53,347 nt of DNA from contig JAIPMN010237226.1 in NCBI GenBank assembly GCA_020650975.1, positions 1 through 53,347 of the forward strand, written 5' to 3'. A program made the position numbers and the translations under genes. Positions 36,601 to 42,412 of the stretch are shown here, piece after piece (within the stretch, counting starts at the first letter, position 1; every line of letters begins with the position of its first letter). This stretch comes from Apostichopus californicus. Taxonomy: Eukaryota > Echinodermata > Holothuroidea > Aspidochirotida > Stichopodidae. Below the pieces are notes generated by a model. It ran no database searches. It saw only the letters and a list, made by a program, of their open reading frames with translations, and was not told where the DNA came from.

Positions 36601-37277
36601 CATTGGACAAGAAACAAGAATCATCCTACTGGAAAAACCGTAAACAAAATCGCTGATAATATGATATCATATGATAATGATGAAACTGGCAAAACATTGC
36701 ACCAGATCGCATCTAAGGACCTTTAATTGTTCAAAACTTGCTAAACTGGGAGGGGACACCCCCTCCCCTTAGACCCCTCTCCCATATTAATCGCAAAATG
36801 CGCTCCCCCACCCGTACATATTCCTGGCTGCGTCGCGGTATATATATATATTGTCACTATGGTATACAATTAAAACACTCAATGCTTTGACGAAGATGAT
36901 ATGCAGATTGTACATGTGAGTGATATATAGCCCCGCCCCTACCAAAATATTAATATTAAGCGCGCTAGAAAAAAAACACTGTATTTTTTGGTAATTCACT
37001 ATGTCGTCGAATATAACTTGTTGAAGATAATTTCCCTTTGTTACATTAACATAGCTCTTGTAGTTAGTAGTCTATGTAGCCTTCAAGCAGATAACTTATA
37101 CTGAGTTGCTTTTGTTGTTTTGTTGTAGCATAATAACGAGTAACCCACCTGAGGATTTTGCAAAGAAGCATACAAATATCATAAATGCACAGAAACTTTC
37201 CATTTTCCCATATGCTGTCCAAATTTGCAGCTTTTTGTAAGACAGTATATCGATACTCTGTAGGACGCAAGAGAAAT
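678..37277 (-). CDS. receptor 2: two-Ig transmembrane protein with exon-modular coiled-coil tail (whole gene)
   Basis: Assembled from 31 exons: signal peptide, V-set Ig, second Ig, TM, two juxtamembrane exons, 24 coil micro-exons and a candidate terminal exon. Predicted length is about 772 aa if all are used: ectodomain to about residue 235, TM to 265, basic linker to 288, charged coiled coil 289-673, then a 99-residue C-terminal part. It should be a type I plasma-membrane protein whose cytoplasmic rod could dimerise it or bind other coils. The ectodomain ligand is unknown. No ITIM or ITAM was found in the tail. The gene spans about 36 kb, most of it duplicated intron. The Ig part is secure and the coil exons strong as a set; inclusion of each exon in mature mRNA is inferred. 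I do not know a described family with this architecture. Confidence 0.8.
1172..1417 (+). CDS. coding-like ORF of unknown function
   Basis: An ATG-initiated 81-residue ORF on the strand opposite the receptors. It is Lys/Asp-rich and looks protein-like, with stretches such as EKKVTLLKDICQDDINDH and DFVACIDTFRKLIFLGGKW, and has no low-complexity bias. It would lie inside the presumed last intron of receptor 2. I see no clear splice sites and no family signature. It could be a piece of a nested or unrelated gene, a decayed element, or chance. Confidence 0.25.
   Translation: MEMKTLTDKYLFQVHQNSRINVQQDYEKKVTLLKDICQDDINDHRLNKKGAGQDFVACIDTFRKLIFLGGKWCTIICTIDS
3653..3682. repeat. (TA)n dinucleotide tract
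   Basis: A run of alternating A and T about 30 bases long, with one CA interruption at the left edge. Confidence 0.9.
3932..3982 (-). CDS. receptor 2 micro-exon 30 (51 nt, register-shifting)
   Basis: Acceptor CTTCTTACAG and donor GTGAGTATG flank 51 nt in phase 0 encoding DKLDLKDKELKEARKEK. Hydrophobic residues stand at positions 3 and 10 as in the other exons, but the length is two heptads plus three residues, which would disturb the coiled-coil register (a stammer). It is the most 3' coil exon found and may mark the end of the rod. Confidence 0.78.
4732..4752 (-). CDS. possible alternative terminal exon (six codons and a stop)
   Basis: A good acceptor (pyrimidine-rich, ending TTACTTTCAG) lies between coil exons 29 and 30. 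Entered in phase 0 it reads ERMLSV and then TAG. A minus-strand AATAAA lies at about 4425-4430. Use of this exon would end the protein directly after the 21-residue coil at 4830-4892 and omit the 51-nt exon and the C-terminal domain. The evidence is limited to the splice site, the frame and the hexamer. Confidence 0.25.
   Translation of the reverse strand, partial: ERMLSV
4830..4892 (-). CDS. receptor 2 micro-exon 29 (63 nt, 21 aa coil)
   Basis: Donor GTGAGTATT and acceptor TTTTTATATAG bound 63 nt in phase 0. The peptide begins TDMELKVIEVKEK and ends DVIQQLN. Three heptads have hydrophobics at 3, 10, 17 and 20. It is distantly related to the D-type exons: it starts TD like three of them and has the same length. 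Confidence 0.85.
4985..7250. repeat. D-module (copy 1) with its long intron
   Basis: About 2.3 kb containing coil exon 28 and most of the intron on its 3' side. It matches 23420-25800 over nearly its whole length, e.g. both carry the string CTTAAACTGTTTGTT near the left end. A shorter version is at 17640-18290. No other gene is visible in the intron. Confidence 0.85.
6647..6709 (-). CDS. receptor 2 micro-exon 28 (63 nt, D-type coil)
   Basis: Donor GTGAGCATT and an acceptor ending CTTCATAG. The 21 residues begin TDLAKKDIEMKGK and end LHDLSNLT. It is clearly a copy of the exons at 17698-17760 and 25195-25257, with the shared core KKDIE..GK. Phase is 0 at both ends. Confidence 0.9.
8132..8173 (-). 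CDS. receptor 2 micro-exon 27 (42 nt, A-type coil)
   Basis: Encodes EDVKAKDKAIYRLE in phase 0, with donor GTGAGTTCT and acceptor CATTTACAG. It is an A-type unit (consensus VDVKTKDKKISGLE), with hydrophobics at positions 3, 10 and 13. It contains one of few tyrosines in the tail, but no ITIM or ITAM spacing follows from it. Confidence 0.9.
8132..9304. repeat. A-module, tandem unit (about 1.17 kb)
   Basis: One A-type exon plus its 5' intron. The same unit recurs at 14360-15513 and 15514-16715, with shared landmarks in the same order: CCTGGAGCTCACGAG or a variant, GATTCTCATAATGACGAAC, a recurrent ORF-like segment, and GAAGTCGCAAG shortly before the next exon. Confidence 0.9.
9305..9346 (-). CDS. 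receptor 2 micro-exon 26 (42 nt, A-type coil)
   Basis: Encodes VDVKNKDKKISRLE in phase 0, between acceptor TTCTTACAG and donor GTGAGTTAT. It differs from the A consensus at two residues. Confidence 0.92.
9780..10480 (-). pseudogene. L1-type LINE 3' fragment with zf-RVT domain (copy 1)
   Basis: Minus-strand relic of the C-terminal end of a LINE ORF2. Between 10018 and 10239 an open stretch contains PICFFCNDYEESFDNILWQC followed by RVADVW. This is the Cys/His zinc-binding signature that follows the reverse transcriptase in L1-like elements. Upstream, at 10250-10480, the frame is broken by stops but retains typical wording. The fragment sits in the enlarged intron between two A-type exons. Related fragments occur at 13030-13500 and 21170-22060, so it was copied with the surrounding block. 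Confidence 0.75.
10481..10842. repeat. two-copy tandem repeat, period 181 bp
   Basis: 10481-10661 and 10662-10842 are near-identical copies, both starting CTGTTAA and containing CACACAATCCTATGCATAAT. The other versions of this block (near 13340 and 21870) have a single copy, so this is a local duplication. Confidence 0.88.
11477..11518 (-). CDS. receptor 2 micro-exon 25 (42 nt, A-type coil)
   Basis: Encodes VNVKTNDTTISGLE in phase 0, with acceptor TTTACAG and donor GTGAGTTCT. The TND-TTISGLE form is shared with the exon at 22765 (VKVKTNDNTISGLE), which identifies a subtype copied as part of a larger block. Confidence 0.9.
11888..11929 (-). CDS. receptor 2 micro-exon 24 (42 nt, B-type coil)
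   Basis: Encodes REMNNKDKAILALQ in phase 0, with donor GTGAGTTTC and acceptor TTTGCAG. B-type exons end LQ and have the core NKDK; other copies are at 19187, 23309 and 28896. Confidence 0.92.
12256..12297 (-). CDS. receptor 2 micro-exon 23 (42 nt, C-type coil)
   Basis: Encodes TEMEKKENELSLLK in phase 0, with acceptor ATATTACAG and donor GTAGGTTGT. C-type copies are at 19554 and 29247. M3, L10 and L13 keep the common heptad positions. Confidence 0.92.
13011..13035 (-). pseudogene. truncated copy of the 54-nt coil exon
   Basis: The last codons of the E-type exon (intact at 20328-20381) survive here as AAAGCTATAGCATCTCAG followed by a normal GTAAG donor. The 5' two-thirds of the exon is gone, replaced by an A-run and LINE fragment 2. 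Without an acceptor it is unlikely to be used. Confidence 0.65.
13030..13550 (-). pseudogene. L1-type LINE 3' fragment (copy 2)
   Basis: Shares sequence with 10150-10560 and 21540-22060, e.g. GCCAGCATTATATGCTGACT near 13194 and the string TTTCTAATTTTAGCTTCTTT near 13081. It is a relic of the LINE C-terminal region without an intact frame, and it directly abuts the truncated coil exon. Confidence 0.65.
14360..14401 (-). CDS. receptor 2 micro-exon 22 (42 nt, A-type coil)
   Basis: Encodes VDVKTKDEKISGLE in phase 0, with acceptor TTCTTACAG and donor GTGAGTTCT. One residue differs from the exon at 16716. Confidence 0.93.
14360..15513. repeat. A-module, tandem unit (1.15 kb)
   Basis: Second clear A-module, directly followed by a third. 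Internal order of landmarks is the same as in 8132-9304. Confidence 0.9.
15514..15555 (-). CDS. receptor 2 micro-exon 21 (42 nt, A-type coil)
   Basis: Encodes DDVKAKDKTISGFE in phase 0, with donor GTAAGTTTC and an acceptor ending CTTCACAG. It resembles the exon at 8132 (KAKDK), so these two may be copies of one ancestor within a duplicated pair of modules. Confidence 0.9.
15514..16715. repeat. A-module, tandem unit (1.2 kb)
   Basis: Third A-module of the tandem run. It is flanked on the right by exon 20. Confidence 0.9.
16716..16757 (-). CDS. receptor 2 micro-exon 20 (42 nt, A-type coil)
   Basis: Encodes VDVKTKDKKISGLE in phase 0, between acceptor TTCTTACAG and donor GTGAGTTAT. I use it as the A-type consensus. 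V3, I10 and L13 fall on the heptad core; most other positions are Lys, Asp, Glu, Thr or Ser. Confidence 0.94.
17063..17366. mobile_element. foldback MITE with about 130-bp inverted arms
   Basis: The two halves are reverse complements over most of their length. Both arms contain ACTGTAAATCTTAAAG and GGATCGTGCT, and near the centre AGAACTGAGGA is followed by TGTAATCCC. Flanks TTTTCAAAGG (17053-17062) and TTTCCAAAGG (17367-17376) look like a 10-bp target duplication with one mismatch. The other A-modules lack it at the equivalent site. There is no coding capacity, so it is non-autonomous; the superfamily is not assigned. Confidence 0.88.
17640..18290. repeat. D-module (short copy)
   Basis: Contains D-type exon 19 and flanking intron matching 6640-7200 and 25190-25800. 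The long 3' intron present in the other two D-modules is absent, and the left side joins A-module sequence instead. It is a recombined copy. Confidence 0.82.
17698..17760 (-). CDS. receptor 2 micro-exon 19 (63 nt, D-type coil)
   Basis: 21 residues beginning MDQEKKDIEIKGK and ending IDDFSKLM, in phase 0, with donor GTGAGCATT and acceptor TCTTAATAG. It is a D-type copy. Confidence 0.91.
19187..19228 (-). CDS. receptor 2 micro-exon 18 (42 nt, B-type coil)
   Basis: Encodes RELKNKDKEIFALQ in phase 0, with acceptor TTTGTAG and donor GTGAGTTTT. Confidence 0.92.
19554..19595 (-). CDS. receptor 2 micro-exon 17 (42 nt, C-type coil)
   Basis: Encodes AEMNKKENELSLLK in phase 0, with acceptor ATAAAACAG and donor GTAAGTTGT. 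Confidence 0.92.
20328..20381 (-). CDS. receptor 2 micro-exon 16 (54 nt, E-type, register-shifting)
   Basis: Encodes SAIKGTLEIDKVKATVSQ in phase 0, with acceptor TATACTTAG and donor GTAAGACAT. Eighteen residues are two heptads plus four, the length of a coiled-coil stutter. Core hydrophobics are less regular than in the other types. A truncated copy remains at 13011. Confidence 0.8.
20632..20694 (-). CDS. receptor 2 micro-exon 15 (63 nt, F-type coil)
   Basis: Acceptor CTCTCTGGCAG. The peptide begins ETIKDKDKMISVLREKD and ends VKNK, in phase 0. The donor at the 63-nt length is GTTCGT, which is weak. A second donor, GTAAAT, would extend the exon to 20614 (81 nt), also in frame. The 63-nt reading is preferred because it gives exactly three heptads. 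No duplicate of this exon was found. Confidence 0.7.
20795..21115. repeat. G-block, copy 1
   Basis: Matches 29597-29930, including the exon-like core at 20977-21039 and the string CATGACATCAATTCAGTGTC. Confidence 0.85.
20977..21039 (-). pseudogene. G-type coil exon with lost donor
   Basis: Acceptor CATGTATACAG is followed by an open 63-nt segment beginning TSTKYKDKEINDKQKEIV and ending QLK, three good heptads. Instead of a GT donor the sequence continues TTAAGTATTG, so the expected splice site is missing. A cryptic donor 21 nt further, GTATGC, would keep phase 0 but add seven mostly hydrophobic residues. Probably skipped; counted as decayed. Confidence 0.6.
21170..22060 (-). pseudogene. L1-type LINE 3' fragment (copy 3)
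   Basis: Homologous to copies 1 and 2, with stops and frame breaks. The zinc-finger region lies around 21440-21560, and the GCCAGCATGATATGCTGACT string at about 21736 aligns with the same site in the others. A homopolymer C run (21621-21630) lies inside. Confidence 0.65.
22765..22806 (-). CDS. receptor 2 micro-exon 14 (42 nt, A-type coil)
   Basis: Encodes VKVKTNDNTISGLE in phase 0, with acceptor TTTACAG and donor GTGAGTTCT. Same subtype as the exon at 11477. Confidence 0.91.
23309..23350 (-). CDS. receptor 2 micro-exon 13 (42 nt, B-type coil)
   Basis: Encodes MDVKNKDKDISTLQ in phase 0, with acceptor TTTGTAG and donor GTGAGTTTC. It shares all residues after position 3 with exon 11. Confidence 0.92.
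23420..25800. repeat. D-module (copy 2)
   Basis: About 2.3 kb matching 4985-7250. It contains D-type exon 12. The LINE has inserted at its right end. Confidence 0.85.
25195..25257 (-). CDS. receptor 2 micro-exon 12 (63 nt, D-type coil)
   Basis: 21 residues beginning TDLKKKDIETMGK and ending IDDISKLT, in phase 0, with donor GTGAGCATT and acceptor TCTTAATAG. It is a D-type copy. Confidence 0.91.
25784..27762 (+). mobile_element. L1-type LINE insertion, truncated, with 13-bp target duplication
   Basis: ACCAAATAAAATT occurs at 25784-25796 and again at 27750-27762, flanking foreign sequence. The equivalent uninterrupted site is near 7186 (CCAAATAAAATTCAAACGTG). The insert lies in the intron between coil exons 11 and 12, opposite in strand to the receptor. 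It lacks an endonuclease region at the 5' side and a zinc-finger region or poly(A) at the 3' side, so it is truncated at both ends. Confidence 0.9.
25855..27640 (+). pseudogene. broken LINE ORF2 (reverse transcriptase)
   Basis: A degenerate reverse transcriptase read in several frames. In order: a pre-RT segment with SRIVRSRARWVEEGRKIPS at 26061-26133; RT block NYRPITSLNTDYKLVAKAL near 26560; a QQSGFL block near 26660; a catalytic motif altered to YANDT near 27110 where YADD is expected; and a post-RT part with FLWHGNPDKDK near 27540. Stops and frameshifts separate the parts, so it is inactive. The order and the pre-RT motif indicate the L1 lineage. Confidence 0.88.
27983..28372. repeat. local two-copy repeat (about 190 bp)
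   Basis: 27983-28172 and 28174-28372 repeat the same module segment, both with GTTATCTATTTTATATTTCA and TTGTGAATTGCGTGGCTTAA. Other modules have one copy. Confidence 0.85.
28896..28937 (-). CDS. receptor 2 micro-exon 11 (42 nt, B-type coil)
   Basis: Encodes REVKNKDKDISTLQ in phase 0, with acceptor TTCTTAG and donor GTGAGTTTC. Confidence 0.92.
29247..29288 (-). CDS. receptor 2 micro-exon 10 (42 nt, C-type coil)
   Basis: Encodes AEMEKKENELSVLE in phase 0, with acceptor ATATTACAG and donor GTAAGTTGT. Confidence 0.92.
29597..29930. repeat. G-block, copy 2
   Basis: Copy of 20795-21115. Confidence 0.85.
29778..29840 (-). pseudogene. G-type coil exon with in-frame stop
   Basis: Same acceptor, CATGTATACAG, as the copy at 20977-21039, but the sixth codon is TAA and the donor position reads TAAAGT. 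Both mutations make it unusable as a coding exon; a rare transcript that included it would truncate the tail. Confidence 0.75.
30140..30380. repeat. intron segment duplicated at 32780-32980
   Basis: Shared strings such as GCGCTGCTTTTATCACA and AAAAAACGAAGGTTACTCTT link the two segments. One lies 5' of the decayed G exon and the other 5' of exon 7, which also encodes 21 residues. This suggests that these two exons are copies of one ancestral exon. The rest of 29930-31642 shows nothing else I recognise. Confidence 0.75.
31643..31684 (-). CDS. receptor 2 micro-exon 9 (42 nt, divergent coil)
   Basis: Encodes NNSYTKAKAIADLE in phase 0, with acceptor ATTACAAATAG and donor GTTAGTACT. It is divergent, but I10 and L13 keep the common positions and the length is exact. 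The donor is acceptable though not optimal. Confidence 0.72.
32204..32245 (-). CDS. receptor 2 micro-exon 8 (42 nt, coil)
   Basis: Encodes VSAESKDKEISVLE in phase 0, with acceptor TTTTCACTGCAG and donor GTAAGAATG. It is A-like in its second half (SKDKEIS-LE). Confidence 0.87.
32676..32738 (-). CDS. receptor 2 micro-exon 7 (63 nt, first coil exon)
   Basis: 21 residues beginning TKVKTNEVSINAKH and ending QELTEFK, in phase 0, with acceptor TCTCTTACAG and donor GTGAGCTTT. V3, I10, L17 and F20 mark three heptads. It is the first exon of the rod after the 28-nt linker exon. Confidence 0.87.
33643..33670 (-). CDS. receptor 2 exon 6 (28 nt, phase adapter)
   Basis: Acceptor ATCTCTCATAG and donor GTGCGT. 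Read in phase 2 it completes a Glu codon and then encodes NREEVQSLT, ending in phase 0. Read in phase 1 it would meet a stop, so its frame is fixed by the 40-nt exon before it. It delivers the phase needed by the entire micro-exon array. Confidence 0.8.
33671..34404. other. intron of receptor 2, no further feature
   Basis: About 730 bases between juxtamembrane exons, with no module repeats and no ORF with a coding look. Confidence 0.6.
34405..34444 (-). CDS. receptor 2 exon 5 (40 nt, basic juxtamembrane segment)
   Basis: Acceptor TTCATCCAG and donor GTAAGCAAA. Read in phase 1 it encodes RANRRRRKKYKE, after an Ala completed with the TM exon, and ends in phase 2. A run of basic residues directly after a hydrophobic span is the usual positive-inside stop-transfer signal, so this part should be cytoplasmic. 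Confidence 0.86.
34734..34826 (-). CDS. receptor 2 exon 4 (transmembrane)
   Basis: 93 nt, phase 1 to 1, with acceptor ATCTTTTCAG and donor GTATGGAGA. After VPAHGTFPSW there are about 20 hydrophobic residues, starting IIVAVTLAGCLIVFG and ending FLLIK. There are no charged residues within the membrane span, so pairing with a charged adaptor chain is not indicated. Confidence 0.92.
35143..35472 (-). CDS. receptor 2 exon 3 (second Ig domain)
   Basis: 330 nt, phase 1 to 1, with acceptor ending TTATCAG and donor GTAAAA. Ig signature: SISLTCTA, then LKWF about 12 residues later, and HPASLTCQAV as the second cysteine. Two further cysteines in RCDRESRC near the start may form an extra bond. It is the membrane-proximal domain, about residues 125-234. 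Confidence 0.9.
36179..36496 (-). CDS. receptor 2 exon 2 (V-set Ig domain)
   Basis: 318 nt, phase 1 to 1, with acceptor CAATTGCTACAG and donor GTAAGTTAA. V-set signature: AEIFCMV, then YFWRKGES, then the F-strand motif LKDEGKYFCRV. One N-glycosylation site, NNST, is visible. It is the membrane-distal domain, residues 19-124. Confidence 0.93.
37149..37277 (-). CDS. receptor 2 exon 1 (5' UTR end and signal peptide)
   Basis: The ATG at 37203 (context GGGAAAATGG) opens MESFCAFMIFVCFFAKSS, a compact signal peptide, and the exon ends in phase 1 at donor GTGGGT. This matches the V-set exon. The sequence 37204-37277 would be 5' UTR after acceptor TTTTTTTTTCAG, which implies at least one upstream noncoding exon. 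With exons 2-6 the total is 864 nt, exactly 288 codons. Confidence 0.82.
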
Positions 37278-40200
37278 CTGAAAAAAAAACACTATAATAT
37301 ATTAGCTGATTAAAATGATGCTGTGTGTTTTAGGACTGTTCATTATGTAATCTTGAAAATAGTATTGCCCGAGTCAGACCAGGTATCTTTCAACATTTTG
37401 CCCACTTCAAATATATCGGGATGAACTTTGTATTATAACAACAACGATTAACTGGCTTGTCCAAATTATGTGTAAAGCGAATTCTGAAGTAGAAACTACA
37501 TACGCCAATAATATAGTTTATATCTTCCCTGACATTTAAACAAAATTGACTTTGAGTATTTATAATACTGGTCATTTGGGTTAATTGAAAGTTCCTTATG
37601 TACTGCATCTGTGTCATATGGGCTGCAATTTGTTGAATATGTTTTTCAAACAATATGTTTTAAGTTACAACTTTATGAGAACGGTAGCGAAATTAAATTT
37701 AGTTTGGCTTATATTTCATAACCGTCATTACTTTTCAATTTAACCAGAAAAAATGGGTGGTATCCGATAAATGGGTGGTATTCGATAACCATAAAAATGG
37801 CATAGTCTATACGTTTAATTCCTGAAGATGTTGGGACGGAACGCCATTTCAAGTAAAGTATGTTGGATAAGACGTAACATAAGTACATGAACTAACAGAA
37901 CGAACATGGTGGATTGCAGATATAACGCCATTATCTAAGTTAACGACATACATTGAGTTATTAACCATTACGAGATTCATGTCGTAATATTATAGACTTG
38001 GTAATATGTAGAACATTTTTCCTCATGCTCTTGTTTACTACCTGAGGTTCCAGTTAAAACATAAAAAGTAACAATAATGTAAGTTTGTATTTGAAATCGT
38101 GAAGGCCTACTACGAAAATGTTTTCAATTCACATTGCCTCCCTAAAACAGTAACATTTTGTACTTTTTGTACTAAGATAAACTGTAAAACGTCGTGAGTG
38201 ACCCATGTATGTGTATAAACGAAAAGTTGATACTACGCAAAGAAACTAAATATGAAAGAAACAACACACACGAATTAAATGCTACCGAATGTGATAACGT
38301 CCAGTTTAACAGAACACCAGATCAAGGTTATTGATACTACTTATTGCGTGACATCTCACCGAAGTATAGATTTGTCTTGCGATTATATGACACAAGTAAA
38401 TCCGCCATTAGGTCCCTTATAATTAAAATTTCCCGTTCTTAATCAAGGACGCTAGACGTTTCTTTACAGTGAGCAAGTGGAACTTAATGGAACTTGCCAT
38501 ATGAACTTAACCATTGTACCGCACTCTCGATACAATCAGCAGTTAGTGTGAAATGATTTTTCGTCAATGTTGGAGACCATACCTCTTTAGCCTGCAACTA
38601 AATCTTTCTAACAGTTGACAACAAATCTTTATCATATACTAATGTAATAGGCCCTATATGTCTTGAGCTCAATTACTGTATTGTCTCAATGAGACTTCAA
38701 AATGAAGTACCTGCGCATCCGGAAGCTATTATTGCCACTATTTTATCACTTTTCTTGTCTTGTGTCTCTGGCAGAATTCACTAAGATTATCTTTTAAGAC
38801 CAATCGGACCTAACTACGATTCTCATTGACTTCAAGTACTGTAGGCGATTAGTTTAATTTTCATCATAACAAAGATATATTCGAATCAAGGGAATTAAGC
38901 AGTACAAAGCTGAGCGGATACTGTACATGTAAGGGCAAACGTGTTACCAAATTGATTTCTATAAGAAAGAATGTTGGAATGTCAGTGCAGTCTAGGCGAC
39001 TCAAGTTCTTTAAGAATAGCGGAAGTTTTAGATAATAGGTAATTTTTTATCCGTACCGGAATATTTTAATCAGATTCAGTTGATACTTGAAAAAAATTGC
39101 TTGGATTTATCTGGGAAGGCAAGTCTTTATGACGTTTAAACCGAATGTCGCCATGGTTTGTAGAATTGTCTGTTCACGAATCGTTTTGGTCAATTGCAAA
39201 TTACACGTAAATTCTCAAACGAGTGAATTGGGAGATTGAAGTGTTTTGCAATAGGTTGGTTGAGCTTTTTTGTTTAGATCGCCAATCTATGTTAAGTCAT
39301 TCTCATTTTTAGCGTGTTTTTCAACTCTCCAACGTATTTTAAGTTGAAAATTTTGCTGCGGATAAGGTAAATGACATGTTTAGATGTTTGGAGACCAAAG
39401 TGGAATTCAGTAACCAATGGTACCCTTTTGTAACTGGTTTGATGAGTTTTGTATGTCCATGTTGCAGTGCACCATACTTAATCAACAACACAGTAACGTA
39501 TGACTAGAAAAACAACCACATACTTGGAAAGACTTTGAAGATGTTGACAGAAAAACAAGCAACGGTTCCGACTATATGATATGAAAAATATCATGCATAA
39601 TAAAGACTTACATTCTATACAAAGATTTGCTGCGAACAGGCCTAAAAGATCGATCAGACACGGTGGGCATTTATCGTATTGAAACAACTCCGTTATCTCT
39701 TCTTGAGTTGGAGAAAGAAATATTTGACTAATTAGTCCTCCCTGTCATGCATCATGGTCGTGATATTTCAGAACAGTGGATTTATCAACAGGAATTTAAT
39801 AAGTTTAAAGTTGACTTTCGGTGATTTAGAACGACACAAAATAATGCATGCAATTGAATAATAATGATTAATTTCTAGTGTATGATTGTGATATGTAGTC
39901 TTAATATGTTGTGAAATTTTATGAGTTTTACAAGCTCATCTCGACGATGACATGAATTTTAATTTAAAAAGTATATTAGCTAAACCTAGGATACCGTATG
40001 TTAGGCATGTTCCTCACAAAGCCTTTTATAGTATCAGAATTACGACCCTATAATCAAACCCATCTGGCTAAGTTACTAATTAAAATGTCGATCAAGTGTG
40101 TATGAATTTCATTTTATATTTCAGTGTCAAGTTTTATCTTACTGGTTTACTTTAGAAATAGGCTACTTTCTTTAAATATACATTGTCACATCAACAGATC

Positions 40201-40919
40201 ACCATTTGCAAACCAACCAGTAACACTGTATATCCATAGAGTACAGATATCATATTTACTAATGAGTACTATAACTGAAAACTACCCGCCTACATATACA
40301 TCTAATAGACACTTGTTCGTATGTTCAAATCATTTATGTGACCACTAGATTTAATTTTTTGAATCATTTTCGTAAGAAAGTTAAACAGTTAACGAAAATT
40401 CATATTATAACCGATTGCTGTGGACTAGTTTAGTATAATCTTTTATATGTTAACCTTACCTCGTTGGCGTTCCTGATATACAAATCTACTAAACGCAAAC
40501 GACCAAAGTTTGCCTTCAACACAATGGAAATTAGCAGCTGAATGACTCCAAAATGAACGGTTGCTGTACGTTGTAAGTATTGATTCCTTTTTGTTCAAGG
40601 TTCAATAATGAAAGGTACTTAAAACAAATCGTCTGAGCAAAGTTCATATTGATGTTTCATTAACAGTGACTCATCATATTGTTTACTGCAGATCTATATC
40701 TATTGAGGGTCTATGAGAAGGGCAATGTACGTAGTTTTACTGTGAACGGTTACCAGTTTTCAAGGCGATTCGAAAATAACCCAAATTGAAGAAATGGTAA
40801 CAAAAAATGGATTCCGTGTGAACCAAAATGTCAAGGTTGCGTTTTGTTTTGCAAATAAATGTACAATATAATTCAAGGGAGTGCTCCATCAGCGGAAGCA
40901 TTGTGGCTACGAAAATCAC

Positions 40920-41012
40920 CTTCAGATGCATTTGCTTCCCATATTTAATATCTGTTTCGTAAGCTGTTGGTACAAAGTTCTTCCACGCTTTCTCCAAATC
41001 CTGCTTGTAGCT
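40920..41012 (-). CDS. exon-like segment of unknown affiliation (93 nt)
   Basis: Acceptor CCATTTTTGCAG and donor GTGATT enclose 31 codons in phase 0, beginning SYKQDLEKAWKNFVPTAYET and ending KYGKQMHLK. It looks protein-like. It lies 1.3 kb beyond the stop of receptor 1. A donor inside the receptor 1 TM exon (see findings) would join it in frame, giving an alternative, longer tail. It could also be a relic. Confidence 0.3.
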
Positions 41013-41919
41013 CTGCAAAAATGGAAATCATTAGGTTTCCACATTCTAAATAGACGAATGCAAAAAGGTATAACAGGAGAAAATGGTAATAAAATTGTCG
41101 ATCAAGTGTCAATGAATATTGGAATCAAACTATGGCTTAGTCACCAGTGTTCTTGACTCTTATTGATTCCTCTTTATTTTGTAATGTTTTCTGATTATTT
41201 TGTTCATTGACTGTATAAACATTTGCTTGAGATAGCGCATGAAAGGCTTCAAGGTTATTTGAACTTTATTATACAGTTATTAAATTGATCACAGGGCATA
41301 TAGTGTATAGTTTACACTTAAACAATACTCATCTAAGTGTCCAAAGTTACAATCGCACAATGAAGAACTATGGAAGTACTTACCAATATTAAAATGCATA
41401 GTTCGATTAAATTGGAGGCAATTCTTTCATTACCACGTGTGTATAACGGTTGTCTAGGGGATCCCTCTGTTTCTGAACAGCAGATAATATTTAAAACCAC
41501 TTTTAAAAGTTCGTTGACTGACTAATTGGTTGAAAAAATTCATAAAGATATATATACTTTAAAACTGAAATACAATTTTTAATGAAAAAAAAACACTGAA
41601 TAAAGGTGGAAATAGGTACACCCATAACGTGTTACGCTAACATTAAAATAGGTAATTATCGGATACTATTCAATTTAACTGATTAAATTTAGATACATTG
41701 TAAGGGAAAGTTATTTTCTACTTGTCTAGTACATTGGTTCACAATCCTGAAGTTAATTAATAAAAACAAAGTACTAAGGATTAACAAGAAACAAAGGAAT
41801 ACTGACATAGAACGTGAATCACGGTAAACAAATAGTGTAGTTGTTTTATATTCGCTGAATGTATAATCATTAAACGTTTATACATTTTCTAATGATTTTA
41901 ATAAAATGTAAATAATTGG

Positions 41920-42212
41920 TTTATTATTTTTCTTCATCTTCAAATAATACAGAAATATAAACACTATATCCACATTACACGTTGTGTTAAGTGTTGTTAC
42001 TTTTAAATACTATTTCAATTTACTGCGTATTTTACTTTTAACCAATGGTCTTCGTTTATGGTTTCATTCCCGATGTTTTGGCAGACTATGAATTAAACAT
42101 CACCGTAAACGTGTCCGTTACTATAGTGAAGAGTCATAGTAGACAATTCTTAGTTGATTTGTTTCATTTTTTTGTAGTTGTTTAGTAAAAATAAACCTTA
42201 CACGATTTTAAT
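41920..42212 (-). terminator. poly(A) signal candidates for receptor 1
   Basis: Minus-strand ATTAAA at 42207-42212 lies about 100 nt after the stop, and AATAAA at 41920-41925 about 390 nt after it. Which is used cannot be told from sequence. Confidence 0.4.
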
Positions 42213-42314
42213 GTTTTCAAAGATAAGAACGAAAGAATGTGAAATTTAAACAAATTGTTTTTACGCTGAAAGTGGGAAAATTATATTTTACGTTACTTGA
42301 CCCTACGTCTATTT

Positions 42315-42412
42315 TCAACAAAGTTTGTTCCAAATGATTGACAGACATACTGTTATGACAACGCCACCAGTCAGAATGATAACAAAATACATGAGCAGAT
42401 TGTCGATGAGTC
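42315..42412 (-). CDS. receptor 1 exon 6 (transmembrane, short tail, stop)
   Basis: Acceptor TGCTTTCTTTAAAG. In phase 1 the exon encodes LIDNLLMYFVIILTGG, then VVITVCLSIIW, a hydrophobic span of about 22 residues, then NKLC and TGA (42315-42317). The cytoplasmic tail is only about five residues, so signalling would need a partner. The TM core has no charged residue for typical adaptor pairing; the Asp near its start lies at the outer edge. Confidence 0.88.

Larger units (their letters stand above)
37278..42314. other. region between receptor 2 and receptor 1
   Basis: About 5 kb containing the presumed upstream part of receptor 2 and the 3' flank of receptor 1. A strong minus-strand donor, GAG followed by GTAAGG, lies at 40460 and could end a noncoding first exon of receptor 2. 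A 93-nt exon-like segment lies at 40920-41012. ORFs near 37390-37653, 39478-39687 and 40124-40348 have no recognisable content. Confidence 0.45.

Noticed and set aside
37064-37270. Minus-strand ORF running through the receptor 2 first exon
   Set aside because: A different frame of the same exon gives a clean signal peptide that matches the phase of the V-set exon.
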